A stretch of DNA of 15,186 bases from SIG440 sp045645485 (GCA_045645485.1 JAZRIX010000060.1:1-15186), one strand, 5' to 3'; shown: positions 5,927 through 13,310, counted from the first letter of the stretch. Translations and numbers: made by a program. Notes: generated by a model not told the origin, from the sequence alone.

Positions 5927-5955
5927 ATTATACAACATAATTTTGAAAAAATCAA
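5927..5955 (-). promoter_or_regulatory. Promoter of tRNA-Ser
   Basis: On the minus strand TTGATT (complement 5950-5955), a 17-nt spacer and a perfect TATAAT (complement 5927-5932) sit 11 nt before the tRNA 5' end. No good promoter for the divergent HPr gene is obvious in the remaining spacer; TATACT at 5980-5985 is the best -10 candidate. Confidence 0.75.
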
Positions 5956-6031
5956 GTGTTTAATTAAAAAATTTTGGGATATACTTTTAAATGGCAGTAT
6001 TCTGCGCAATTTTTCAAAAAGGAGCACTATT

Positions 6032-6289
6032 ATGATAGAAATTACTTACAAAATCAAAGACGAAATCGGTATCCACGCAAGACCCGCAGGACTTCTGGTA
6101 AAGAAAGCTTCTGAATTCAAATCTCAGATTACACTCTCCAAAGGCGACAAAACCGTTGATGCAAAGAAGATTTTTGCCGTAATGTCTCTGGGAGCAAAAT
6201 GCGGTGACGAAATACGGTTAACTGTCAACGGAACGGATGAAGACGTTGCGTCAACAGCTCTCTCGGATTTTCTCAACGAAAATCTGTAA
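6032..6289 (+). CDS. ptsH: HPr-family phosphocarrier protein (His15 present, Ser46 replaced)
   Basis: Small 85-aa PTS phosphocarrier. The active-site block GIHARPAG (13-20) carries His15, the residue phosphorylated by enzyme I, and the core AVMSLGA follows at 49-55. Ungapped alignment to B. subtilis HPr puts Lys46 where the HprK-phosphorylated Ser46 normally stands (here D-A-K-K-I-F, there N-L-K-S-I-M). PTS-type phosphotransfer is therefore plausible, while CcpA-type signalling through P-Ser is not. AAAAAGGAG lies 7 nt before ATG 6032. It stands alone: no ptsI or EII gene is in the window. It could be a second, specialised HPr rather than the main PtsH. Confidence 0.88.
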   Translation: MIEITYKIKDEIGIHARPAGLLVKKASEFKSQITLSKGDKTVDAKKIFAVMSLGAKCGDEIRLTVNGTDEDVASTALSDFLNENL

Positions 6290-6308
6290 GCAATATATTT
6301 TATATGCC

Positions 6309-6353
6309 AAAAAGACCCGTCTCCCTCAGCACACACGGAAACAGGTCTTTTTT
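6309..6353. terminator. Bidirectional terminator between HPr and ktrA
   Basis: AAAAAGACC (6309-6317) pairs with GGTCTTTTT (6344-6352) around a 26-nt loop that can hold a small CCGT/ACGG stem. Both arms give T tracts, so it can serve the convergent HPr and ktrB-ktrA transcripts. Confidence 0.7.
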
Positions 6354-6357
6354 CACA

Positions 6358-7008
6358 TCATATATCAAAACATTTATCTACGTCTGCATAGGTTCCGAGA
6401 ACATAAAGACTCATCCCCTGTTCAAGAACCATTTCAGGCGTAACTCTCATATCAAGCACCCCGCCACGGCGTACCCCCAGAATGTTGATATTTCTTTTTC
6501 TTCTTATATCAAGTTCAACAATAGCCTTGCCGATCCAGTTTTTGGGCACCTCTACTTCAAATATAGCATAATCACCGTCAATTTCAACATAATCAAAAAC
6601 ATGATCCGCCGTATATCTGATTGCCGACCAGTCAGCAAGCTGACGTTCGGGATATACCACCTGATCCGCACCGTTTCTCAAAAGGAACTTCTCCTGAATA
6701 CCGCTTGACGCACGGGAAACCACAAGCTTTGCACCCATTTCCTTGAGAAGTGACGTTGTTTCCAGTGAGCTTTGAAAATCATCGCCTATAGCAACATAAC
6801 ACACATCAAAATTTCTAACGCCTATAGATTTCAGAAACTCTTCCTTTGTTGAATCACCAATCATAGCATTTGCCGTAAACTGCAGAATAGAATTTACTCT
6901 TTCTTCATCGCTGTCCACAGCAAGAACATCGTGCTTCAGTTCTTCAAGCGTTTTTATCAGATGCCGTCCAAAACGCCCCAGACCGATTACCAGAACAGAT
7001 TTCCCCAT
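6358..7008 (-). CDS. ktrA: Potassium channel regulatory subunit KtrA/TrkA, RCK domain
   Basis: Cytosolic 216-aa ring subunit that gates the membrane K+ channel by binding nucleotides. An RCK_N Rossmann domain (about 1-125) starts with VLVIGLGRFG (G9-x-G11-xx-G14) and has the acidic ribose-binding strand end AVDSDEERV (30-38). An RCK_C/TrkA-C domain (about 135-214) follows. One RCK_N plus one RCK_C and this length fit KtrA/KtrC rather than the double-length E. coli TrkA. ATG 7008 is chosen over ATG 7014 because GGAGGG lies 7 nt upstream of the former and only 1 nt from the latter. It is 25 nt downstream of the channel gene in the same direction, so this is a ktrB-ktrA operon. RCK_C domains in some KtrA proteins bind c-di-AMP; that is not checkable here. 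Confidence 0.92.
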   Translation of the reverse strand: MGKSVLVIGLGRFGRHLIKTLEELKHDVLAVDSDEERVNSILQFTANAMIGDSTKEEFLKSIGVRNFDVCYVAIGDDFQSSLETTSLLKEMGAKLVVSRASSGIQEKFLLRNGADQVVYPERQLADWSAIRYTADHVFDYVEIDGDYAIFEVEVPKNWIGKAIVELDIRRKRNINILGVRRGGVLDMRVTPEMVLEQGMSLYVLGTYADVDKCFDI

Positions 7009-7033
7009 AAACATTCCCTCCGAAAAACATTTT

Positions 7034-8371
7034 TCAGCCTACAATAATTCTTTCTTCAGGCAAAGCCGAAGGCTTGACCGACTTGCCCGACATAAATACA
7101 TAAACAAAAGTAAGACCGCCCACTCTTCCGAAAAACATCATCAATGTAAGAATAACCTTTGACACAACTCCAAGTGATGGCGTAAGACCCAAGGTAAGAC
7201 CTACCGTGCCCACAGCAGAAGCAGTCTCAAACAACGCCGTCAAAAGAGAAACATTTTCGATTCTGCTGATTATCATTGCACCCAGTACCGCAAAGGAAAG
7301 ATAAAGCAAAAATATTGCCGCCGCCGTAGTAACAATGTCAACAGGAAGACGTCTTCCGAAGCACTCGGGGTACTGTTTGCGTCTGAAAACCGCAATGGCA
7401 GAAACCAGCAGAACGCCGTAGGTTGTAACCTTCATCCCTCCTGCCGTAGACCCGGGTGCACCGCCAATCAGCATAAGCCCTATAGTCAAAAGCTTTCCGC
7501 CTTCGCTCATATCATCAAAATTCACGGTATTCATACCTGCAGTTCTGGTTGTAACAGATTGGAACAAAGATGCAAGGATTTTTTCAGTAACAGAAAGCTC
7601 CATATCGGATATTTCAAAAATATAGTAATACACCGCGGGCACCACCAGCAAAAAGGCTGTAACTGCAAGAATCAGTTTTGACTGCATATGGTATTTCTTT
7701 ATTCGAAGCTTGTTTTGCCTTATATCGTTCCATGTAAGAAAGCCAAGACCCCCCACAGCAATGAGAAGTATAAAAACCGTATTAACCCAGATATCTCCAA
7801 CATATCCCGAAAGAGACGAAAAGGGTTCATTAACACCCATAAGGTCAAAACCGGCATTGCAAAAAGCCGAAATTGAATGAAATACACTGTACCACAAGCC
7901 TTTTCCCAATCCAAAATCCTGACAGAAGGGAAAAGCAAGGCACACCGCACCCAAAAGCTCTACCGAAAAAACAAATGCAAGAATATACCTTAAAAACCTT
8001 ACTACTCCGCCCAACTCAGGTGCAGAAATTGAATCCTGCAAGGTTTTTCTTTGACTGACACCAAGCTTGAAACCCGACAGCAGAAAAAGACTTAATACCA
8101 TTGTAACAATTCCCAGACCGCCAATCTGAATAAGGGTAATAATCACAATCTGCCCAAAAAGCGACCAATGCGTTGCGGTATCATAAGCAATCAACCCTGT
8201 CACACAGGACGCCGATGTTGCAGTAAGCAGAGCATCCCAAAAAGGTGTAGCCACCTTCGCCGACGACGAAACGGGAAGCATAAGAATCAGTGTTCCGCCA
8301 AGAATCAGCATTAAAAATGCCAGAAAAATTATATGAAAGCTGGATAAGCTGATTTTGAATTTTTTCAGCAT
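7034..8371 (-). CDS. ktrB: Potassium transporter membrane subunit KtrB/TrkH
   Basis: Integral membrane K+ (Na+-coupled in known KtrAB) uptake channel of 445 aa with four pseudo-repeated M1-P-M2 units. The four selectivity-filter loops are visible: TSASCVTGL (52-60), SAFCNAGFD (168-176), TTRTAGMNT (274-282) and ASAVGTVGL (384-392), each with the filter glycine. A glycine-rich GGAPGSTAGG (303-312) matches the flexible gate loop of the third repeat. ATG 8371 is favoured; AAAGGA lies 12 nt upstream. ATG 8383 touches that site, and a GTG at 8398 would contain it. It has a TTGACG-17-TATAAT promoter and a leader of only about 60 nt, too short for a ydaO-type riboswitch. ktrA follows in the same transcript. 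Confidence 0.93.
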   Translation of the reverse strand: MLKKFKISLSSFHIIFLAFLMLILGGTLILMLPVSSSAKVATPFWDALLTATSASCVTGLIAYDTATHWSLFGQIVIITLIQIGGLGIVTMVLSLFLLSGFKLGVSQRKTLQDSISAPELGGVVRFLRYILAFVFSVELLGAVCLAFPFCQDFGLGKGLWYSVFHSISAFCNAGFDLMGVNEPFSSLSGYVGDIWVNTVFILLIAVGGLGFLTWNDIRQNKLRIKKYHMQSKLILAVTAFLLVVPAVYYYIFEISDMELSVTEKILASLFQSVTTRTAGMNTVNFDDMSEGGKLLTIGLMLIGGAPGSTAGGMKVTTYGVLLVSAIAVFRRKQYPECFGRRLPVDIVTTAAAIFLLYLSFAVLGAMIISRIENVSLLTALFETASAVGTVGLTLGLTPSLGVVSKVILTLMMFFGRVGGLTFVYVFMSGKSVKPSALPEERIIVG

Positions 8372-8432
8372 AACACTTCTCATTCCTTTCAAAAACACCG
8401 CAAGTATAAGTATTGCCGTTTTTTATAGTTCT

Positions 8433-8461
8433 ATTATACTCCGAAAAACATTTTCCGTCAA
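8433..8461 (-). promoter_or_regulatory. Promoter of the ktrB-ktrA operon
   Basis: On the minus strand TTGACG (complement 8456-8461), a 17-nt spacer and a perfect TATAAT (complement 8433-8438). Confidence 0.75.
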
Positions 8462-8492
8462 CTTCAAACACAAAATTTCGCAAATCTCCCTA

Positions 8493-8521
8493 TTGATTTT
8501 TTTGAGAAAATACTGTAAAAT
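8493..8521 (+). promoter_or_regulatory. Promoter of ppa
   Basis: TTGATT (8493-8498), a 17-nt spacer and TAAAAT (8516-8521), 30 nt before the ppa start. The ktrB and ppa promoters are back to back, with their -35 boxes about 30 bp apart. Confidence 0.65.
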
Positions 8522-8551
8522 AGTTTTATAACAAATAAAAGGAGTTTTTTT

Positions 8552-9085
8552 ATGTCAAATATATGGCACGACATTTCACCAAAGAGAATAAACACAGATG
8601 ACTTTATCTGCGTTATTGAGATTTCAAAGGGCAGTAAGAAAAAATATGAACTTGACAAAGAAACGGGTTTTATAATTCTGGACCGTATTCTTCACACATC
8701 AACTCACTATCCCGCAAACTACGGTTTTATTCCAAGAACCTACGGGGATGACAACGACCCCCTTGATGTTCTTCTTCTGTGTTCCGAACCCCTTGAACCA
8801 ATGTCTCTGGTAAGAGCTTACCCCATAGGCGTAATATCTATGATTGACAACGAAAGAAACGACGAAAAAATTATTGCAATTCCCTTCAGCGACCCCAACT
8901 ACAATCTTTATACCGATATTGACCAGCTTCCTGCACATATTTTTGCCGAAATGCGTCATTTCTTTACGGTATACAAAAACCTCGAACACAAAACAACTGC
9001 GGTTGACGAGGTAAAGGGCAGAGACGAAGCATTAAAAATCATTGATATGTCAATAACAAACTATATCGAAAACTTCTGCAAATAA
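8552..9085 (+). CDS. ppa: Inorganic pyrophosphatase, family I
   Basis: Soluble Mg-dependent enzyme that hydrolyses pyrophosphate to two phosphates, pulling biosynthetic reactions forward. The 177-aa product matches the usual length (E. coli 175 aa). It keeps the signature DNDPLD with metal ligands Asp67, Asp69 and Asp72, a second acidic pair at Asp99 and Asp104 (MIDNERND), Lys26/Lys31 in the EISKGSKKKYE strand, Arg45, Tyr57 and the Tyr141-Lys142 pair. AAAAGGAG lies 7 nt before ATG 8552. The gene is monocistronic, with its own promoter and a strong terminator. Many Firmicutes use the unrelated family II (DHH) enzyme; this one is clearly family I. Confidence 0.95.
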   Translation: MSNIWHDISPKRINTDDFICVIEISKGSKKKYELDKETGFIILDRILHTSTHYPANYGFIPRTYGDDNDPLDVLLLCSEPLEPMSLVRAYPIGVISMIDNERNDEKIIAIPFSDPNYNLYTDIDQLPAHIFAEMRHFFTVYKNLEHKTTAVDEVKGRDEALKIIDMSITNYIENFCK

Positions 9086-9101
9086 CAGCTTTTGTACAAA
9101 G

Positions 9102-9146
9102 CGGGGATATGGAAGCAGTAACTGTTCCCATATCCCCGTTATTTTT
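9102..9146 (+). terminator. Strong terminator of ppa
   Basis: CGGGGATATGG (9102-9112) pairs with CCATATCCCCG (9128-9138). The loop can add a CAG/CTG stem, and TTATTTTT follows. Confidence 0.85.
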
Positions 9147-9622
9147 ATGTGCTTTTACCTCTCAGACAAATATTAAACAACTCACAATGAATTTTGCTTC
9201 TAGCATCTGCCCACGCAGGCAAAAGTGCAAGGGCAATGAAAATTTCATTGCCCGGTTCAATATTTTATCATAACATTCTTGACATTTGGTTCAGAATAAC
9301 AATAAACTCCACACAGCAAACCAGATGTCACCCTGAATGCAACGAAGGAGCTTCCCAAAATATGGTTATTTGTTAAATGTTGGGATAAACACTTTGGTAA
9401 GATCCTTCGCTCTGCTCAGGATGACGCTATACAGCTTGTAATAACGTCATGTTGTCGCAACGTTAAGGAAATGTGCTTGCAGCACGTTTTTAGTGAAGAA
9501 TTGAAAAATGTAAGAACATTTTTCTGTTAAAGAGAAAGCCGTCAGGGTTTCTTTAATTATTAGTCGAAACATCTTTAACCTACTAAACCTCAACATTTAT
9601 GAAAGAACCAGATAAAACAACA
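9147..9622. other. Gene-free spacer with scattered palindromes
   Basis: No reading frame here looks like a gene. It holds a perfect 11-bp palindrome (GGGCAATGAAA at 9231-9241 with TTTCATTGCCC at 9243-9253), a MITE-like inverted repeat (9326-9426, listed separately) and a run of hairpins from 9461: AATGTGCT/AGCACGTT (about 9472-9490, one G-T), GAAAAATGT/ACATTTTTC (9503-9524, AAGA loop) and an imperfect AGAAA/TTTCT stem (about 9533-9554). The word AACGTTAAG at about 9460-9468 recurs on the minus strand at the end of the hairpin array inserted at 13094-13251. Confidence 0.6.
9326..9426. repeat. MITE-like imperfect inverted repeat
   Basis: Two 34-nt arms, 9326-9359 and 9393-9426, are imperfect reverse complements (25 of 34 positions match, including GTCA, CCTGA, CGAAGGA and CCAAA blocks) around a 33-nt AT-rich centre. 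The GTCA-CCTGA-CGAAGGA pattern resembles a dispersed intergenic repeat that I recall from many bacterial genomes. There is no reading frame inside. Confidence 0.6.
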
Positions 9623-9922
9623 AAACCCCATCAAAAGGTGGGGTTTCAGACTGTCGAAAAACTTGTTCTACCGCAAGTGAATAATATTTAAAATATAAAT
9701 TGTAGGGACCGACGTCCTCGACGATCCACATAAAATAATTATGAAAACAGCAAGAAAACATTGAGTTTTCCTTGCTGTTACTTGCTTTTTGCGAAATCGT
9801 TCTCTACCGTACCCACGTACGCCGACGAAAACGATTTCACAAAATATAACTTCGTTTTTCGATGTCTGCATCAGCGTGTCGGCTTTATCGACACGCTGAA
9901 ACCCCATCAAAAGGTGGGGTTT
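9623..9922. repeat. 300-bp palindrome-rich element bounded by a duplicated hairpin
   Basis: The same 24-nt hairpin, AAACCCCATC, AAAA, GGTGGGGTTT, occurs exactly at 9623-9646 and 9899-9922. Between the copies are AACAGCAAG+AAAAC with GTTTT+C+CTTGCTGTT (9746-9779), GAAATCGTT with AACGATTTC (9793-9838, holding a CGTA/TACG core), and TCAGCGTGTCG with CGACACGCTGA (9871-9899). The bounding hairpins pair fully only on the plus strand (U-G there, C-A on the minus strand), and the right copy is followed by ATTTTT. The element ends 12 bp from the 3' end of RNase P RNA. I read it as a dispersed non-coding repeat; no protein-like frame is convincing. Confidence 0.55.
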
Positions 9923-9934
9923 ATTTTTAATATT

Positions 9935-10284
9935 ATTCGGCAGATCTGTAAGCCGAGTTCTGTCATTTAAGACGGTCATCTATCTAAGCCTTGCATCACT
10001 GCAAAGCTTCAGCCACCTTCCCAAGAGACGCCGGGCCGACTTAATCTCTTCTATCAGGTGTTGCTCCGGGTGGGGTTTACACCGGATTTCCGTCACCGGA
10101 ACCCGAGTGAGCTCTTACCTCACTTTTTCATCCTTACCTGCCAACGGCAGGCGGTTCTTTTCTGTTGCACTTTCCTTAAAGTTGCCTTCACAAGGGGTTA
10201 CCTTGCACCCTGCCCTGCGGAGCTCGGACTTTCCTCACGCACAGAATTACTTCTTTGTGCCCGCGACCGCCCAATCTACCGAAT
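9935..10284 (-). ncRNA. rnpB: RNase P RNA, bacterial type A-like
   Basis: Catalytic RNA that removes the 5' leader from tRNA precursors. On the minus strand the 5' end ATTCGGTAGATT (from 10284) pairs with AGATCTGCCGAAT at the 3' end (to 9935) to form helix P1. The CR-I block GAGGAAAGTCCGAGCTCC lies near the start and the CR-V block ACAGAACTCGGCTTACAG near the end. At about 350 nt it fits the type A architecture of most bacteria outside the Bacilli; the class is judged by length and layout only. It lies 72 nt below serA in the same direction with no terminator between, and no convincing promoter just above its 5' end. It may be processed from a longer transcript. Apparent plus-strand reading frames over it are shadows. 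Confidence 0.95.
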
Positions 10285-10356
10285 TTAACTTCAAAAAAGT
10301 ACAGACCGCAATAAAATGGCTATTCTGCATCTTTTTTATAGTTAAACTAAATACTA

Positions 10357-11523
10357 CTACTCTGTGTAGAGTGATACTCTTATTACATCATCGACAGCCT
10401 TCAAATCATTGACGATCGTGTCAACAACGTTGCTGTGGGTGTCAATCATTGTGTATGCAATATCGCCACGGCTCTTGTTGATCATATTTTCGATGTTGAT
10501 GCCATCCTTTGCGAATACATCTGTAAGCTTTGTAAGCATAGCAGGAACATTCTTGTGAGCAACAGTTACACGTGAACCGCAAACCTTACCCATATCGCAG
10601 TTGGGGAAGTTTACTGAGTTTTTGATGTTACCGTTTTCAAGGAAGTCCTTAAGCTCCTTAGCTGCCATAACAGCACAGTTATCTTCGCTTTCCGGAGTTG
10701 ATGCACCGAGGTGGGGCATTACTACAACATTGTCATTCTTGAGAAGTGTTTCTGTTGCAAAGTCTGTAACATAAGCTGCAACTGTTCCGTCTTCAATAGC
10801 GGCACAAACATCAGTGTCTACAACCAGTTCTGCACGTGAGAAGTTAAGTAGACGAACACCGGGTTTAACCTTGCGGAATGTATCCTTATTGAACATACCC
10901 TTTGTATCTGCTGTTGCAGGAACGTGGATTGAAATGTAGTCACTCTGTGCAAGAACTGCATCAATATCATTTGCCTTTACTGCCGCACGGGTCATATTCC
11001 AAGCTGCATCAACAGACAGATAAGGGTCATAACCGATAACATTCATACCAAGTGCGTGAGCCGCATTTGCAACCTTAACACCGATAGCACCAAGACCGAT
11101 AATACCCAGTGTCTTGCCCTGAATTTCGGGACCTACAAAGTTTGACTTGCCTTTTTCAACAAGCTTGCCCACAGCATCGCCTTCGCCAATAAGAGTTTTT
11201 GCCCAGTTGATACCCTGAACAACCTTACGTGATGCAAGAAGGATACCTGCGATAACAAGCTCCTTAACTGCGTTTGCGTTAGCACCGGGAGTATTGAAAA
11301 CTACAATACCCTTTTCACTGCACTTGTCAATGGGAATATTGTTTGTACCTGCACCCGCTCTTGCAATTGCAGCCAGAGATTCGGGAAGCTCCATATCGTG
11401 CATACTGAAGCTTCTGAGAATAATACCGTCGGGATTTTCAACTTCGTCACCGAAGGTATATTTATCATCAAATACATTAAGACCGATTTTTGCGATCTTG
11501 TTTAAAGTCTGAACCTTATACAT
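10357..11523 (-). CDS. serA: D-3-phosphoglycerate dehydrogenase
   Basis: First enzyme of the phosphorylated serine pathway; oxidises 3-phosphoglycerate to 3-phosphohydroxypyruvate with NAD+. The 388-aa product has the 2-hydroxyacid dehydrogenase fold: the catalytic domain is split around a Rossmann domain with GLGAIG (143-148) and acidic Asp166 in GYDPY. The catalytic set is visible as Arg230 (NFSRAELV), Glu258 (DFATETL) and His271 (PHLGAST). A single C-terminal ACT domain (about 318-388) could allow amino-acid feedback. It lacks the extra ASB domain of the 520-aa form, so it is the short type. AAAGGAG lies 7 nt before ATG 11523. It is 19 nt downstream of serC and co-transcribed with it. Confidence 0.95.
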   Translation of the reverse strand: MYKVQTLNKIAKIGLNVFDDKYTFGDEVENPDGIILRSFSMHDMELPESLAAIARAGAGTNNIPIDKCSEKGIVVFNTPGANANAVKELVIAGILLASRKVVQGINWAKTLIGEGDAVGKLVEKGKSNFVGPEIQGKTLGIIGLGAIGVKVANAAHALGMNVIGYDPYLSVDAAWNMTRAAVKANDIDAVLAQSDYISIHVPATADTKGMFNKDTFRKVKPGVRLLNFSRAELVVDTDVCAAIEDGTVAAYVTDFATETLLKNDNVVVMPHLGASTPESEDNCAVMAAKELKDFLENGNIKNSVNFPNCDMGKVCGSRVTVAHKNVPAMLTKLTDVFAKDGINIENMINKSRGDIAYTMIDTHSNVVDTIVNDLKAVDDVIRVSLYTE

Positions 11524-11542
11524 AATTCTACTCCTTTAAATA

Positions 11543-12622
11543 TTAAAGATTTTCAGCTTCGAATTTCTTCATAAATTCAACTAGAGCTTCAATGCCTTCT
11601 GTGGGCATTGCGTTGTAGATGCTTGCACGCATACCGCCAACACTTCTGTGACCCTTGAGGTTTTCAAAGCCTGCAGCAGATGCTTCCTTGCAGAACTTTT
11701 TGTCAAGGTCTGCATCGCCTGTAACAAAGCAAACGTTCATCATTGAACGGTATTTCTTTTCAGCTGTAGCTTTGAAGAGCTTTGAGCCGTCAAGATAATC
11801 GTAAAGAAGAGCTGCCTTCTTTTCGTTTCTTTCCTTCATAGCTTCGAGACCGCCGTTCTTGAGAGCCCATTTGTAAACCAGACCTGCAACGTAGATTGCA
11901 TAGCAGGGAGGTGTGTTGTACATTGAATCGTTGTCAGCCATTGTCTTGTAGTCAAGCATTGTGGGGATATCCTCACGTGCATTACCCATAAGGTCTTCAC
12001 GGATGATTACAACTGTGAGACCTGCAGGAGCCATATTCTTCTGAGCGCCTGCATAGATAACACCGAACTTTGTAACGTCAACAGGTTCGCTTGTGATGCA
12101 TGAGGACATATCAGCAACAAGAACCTTGTCGCCTACATTGGGAACTTCGGGATACTTTGTACCGAAGATTGTATTGTTATAGCAAACGTGAACATAATCT
12201 GCATCCGCGCGTACCATATCGGGTGTAATTTCAGGTATGTAGCTGAAGGTTTTGTCTTCAGATGTTGCAATGCACTTTGCATCACCGTATTTCTTGGCTT
12301 CTTTGAAAGCCTTCCCTGAGAACTGACCTGATACAACATAGTCTGCTTTGCCTGTCTTCATAAGGTTGAGGGGGATTGCCGCGAATTGAGTTGAAGCACC
12401 GCCCTGAAGGAAAAGCACCTTGTAGTTGTCGGGAATATTCATAAGCTTTCTGAAATCAGCTTCTGTTTCTTTTATTATTGCGTCATAAACAGGAGAACGG
12501 TGACTCATTTCCATAACCGACATACCCGAACCGTTGTAGTTTGTCATTTCGGCCGCACACTGTTCAAGAACTTCCAGAGGAAGCATTGAGGGACCCGCTG
12601 AAAAATTATAAATTCTGCTCAC
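11543..12622 (-). CDS. serC: Phosphoserine aminotransferase
   Basis: PLP enzyme that converts 3-phosphohydroxypyruvate and glutamate to phosphoserine and 2-oxoglutarate; it also acts in PLP synthesis in some bacteria. The 359-aa length is typical. Family marks are NFSAGPSMLP (6-15), MSHRS (39-43, substrate phosphate), GGAST (74-78, cofactor phosphate), VADMSS with Asp171 under the pyridine ring, Lys195 in YAGAQKNMAP as the Schiff-base lysine, and the GHRSVGGMRAS block (324-334). The start codon is GTG (12622-12620), set by GGAG 8 nt upstream; no ATG start fits. It is the first gene of the serC-serA operon under a TTGACT-17-TATACT promoter. A phosphoserine phosphatase gene (serB) is not in the window. 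Confidence 0.95.
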   Translation of the reverse strand: MSRIYNFSAGPSMLPLEVLEQCAAEMTNYNGSGMSVMEMSHRSPVYDAIIKETEADFRKLMNIPDNYKVLFLQGGASTQFAAIPLNLMKTGKADYVVSGQFSGKAFKEAKKYGDAKCIATSEDKTFSYIPEITPDMVRADADYVHVCYNNTIFGTKYPEVPNVGDKVLVADMSSCITSEPVDVTKFGVIYAGAQKNMAPAGLTVVIIREDLMGNAREDIPTMLDYKTMADNDSMYNTPPCYAIYVAGLVYKWALKNGGLEAMKERNEKKAALLYDYLDGSKLFKATAEKKYRSMMNVCFVTGDADLDKKFCKEASAAGFENLKGHRSVGGMRASIYNAMPTEGIEALVEFMKKFEAENL

Positions 12623-12656
12623 TTAAAACACTCCATTCGTTAATATAAATAAATTT

Positions 12657-12699
12657 TTATATACTTATATAGTATATAACTTTTTTCATTTTAAGTCAA
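12657..12699 (-). promoter_or_regulatory. Promoter of serC-serA with overlapping palindrome
   Basis: On the minus strand TTGACT (complement 12694-12699), a 17-nt spacer and TATACT (complement 12671-12676). A perfect inverted repeat, TTATATAC (12657-12664) and GTATATAA (12672-12679) with a 7-nt centre, lies across the -10 and start region. It could be an operator, but its pure AT content makes chance likely. Confidence 0.65.
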
Positions 12700-12729
12700 C
12701 ATAAAAATTGATTATTTTTTAACAAATTA

Positions 12730-13092
12730 TCATTGTCTTTTTAGTTTAATTCCATTGAATATTTCATAAATTCCCACAAAAAACAAAAATACACCAAAAA
12801 TACGTCTCAGAACATTGCCGTCTATGGTTACTGCCGCCCATGAACCCAGAAGCGAGCCTGCCATTCCGCAAAGACCGATTATAAGGGCGGTCTTAATCAG
12901 AACATTTTTGTTTTTTATATGAACAATCAGCGATATGATTGCGGTGGGAATAAAATAGGTCAGGTTTATGCCCTGTGCAAGCTGTTGGGAAATGTTTTCG
13001 GTCATAATAAGTGCGGGAATGAGAATTGCTCCACCACCTATGCCCATACCACTGATTATACCGCTAAAGAATCCTGTAATAATGTTTACCAT
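12730..13092 (-). CDS. Half-size TauE/SafE (TSUP) membrane protein, second of pair
   Basis: A 120-aa hydrophobic protein with about four membrane segments. It equals one half of a TauE/SafE family transporter (full length about 250 aa, with two such repeats). The repeat signature GMGIGGGAILIPAL (16-29) is clear. Family members export sulfite, sulfoacetate or similar organic anions; the substrate here is unknown. It probably assembles with the neighbouring half-size protein (13311-13667). Its first 16 codons are part of a 49-bp direct repeat whose other copy (13252-13300) is now a stub. ATG 13092 has AGGAG 9 nt upstream, which lies inside the inserted segment rather than in the duplicated sequence. 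No clear terminator follows before the serC promoter. Confidence 0.85.
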   Translation of the reverse strand: MVNIITGFFSGIISGMGIGGGAILIPALIMTENISQQLAQGINLTYFIPTAIISLIVHIKNKNVLIKTALIIGLCGMAGSLLGSWAAVTIDGNVLRRIFGVFLFFVGIYEIFNGIKLKRQ

Positions 13093-13300
13093 ACAAACCA
13101 GCTCCTGATATAAAATTTGTCTTCATCAAAGGGTACTGCGTACCATCTTGGTTCAAAACACTGACGTGCTTTGTTTTTATCCCAAAATACTCTCGTATTT
13201 TGCAAACCTACACTATCGATATGCCACAGGCATATCGTCTTAACGTTCCGGCATACCACTGATTATACCGCTAAAGAATCCTGTAATAATGTTTAGCATA
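13045..13300. repeat. 49-bp direct duplication flanking an inserted hairpin array (array B)
   Basis: Positions 13045-13093 and 13252-13300 are identical except one base (13089 C, 13296 G). Both hold the start codon and first 16 codons of the TauE-half gene. The 158 bp between them (13094-13251) are a hairpin array: GGTAC/GTACC (13132-13144), AAAACAC/GTGCTTT (13155-13172, one mismatch on plus, U-G on minus), AAAATAC/GTATTTT (13184-13201) and CGATATGCC/GGCATATCG (13217-13237). The linkers ATCTTGGTT and GCAA-N-CCT match those in the array at 15058-15186. Confidence 0.8.
13240..13299 (-). pseudogene. Stranded 5' stub of the TauE-half gene
   Basis: ATG 13299 follows a GAGGAG site that overlaps the stop of the upstream TauE half. 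It reads MLNIITGFFSGIISGM, then PER and TAA. The first 16 residues equal those of the intact gene at 13092 except Leu2 for Val2. The tight 12-nt coupling to the upstream gene suggests that this was the original start before the insertion. Confidence 0.75.
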
Positions 13301-13310
13301 TTTATTCTCC

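Noticed and set aside
8372..8432. c-di-AMP (ydaO) riboswitch before ktrB
   Set aside because: The leader between the promoter and start codon is only about 60 nt, too short, and none of the conserved ydaO blocks is visible.
9194..9376. 60-codon plus-strand frame
   Set aside because: It crosses an 11-bp palindrome and the MITE-like arm, with no ribosome binding site or family resemblance.
9668..9979. 103-codon minus-strand frame beginning in the 3' end of RNase P RNA
   Set aside because: It runs from rnpB through several strong hairpins of a repeat, lacks a ribosome binding site and shows no recognisable domain.
10058..10412. Two plus-strand frames over rnpB
   Set aside because: They are antisense to an unmistakable RNase P RNA and to the end of serA.
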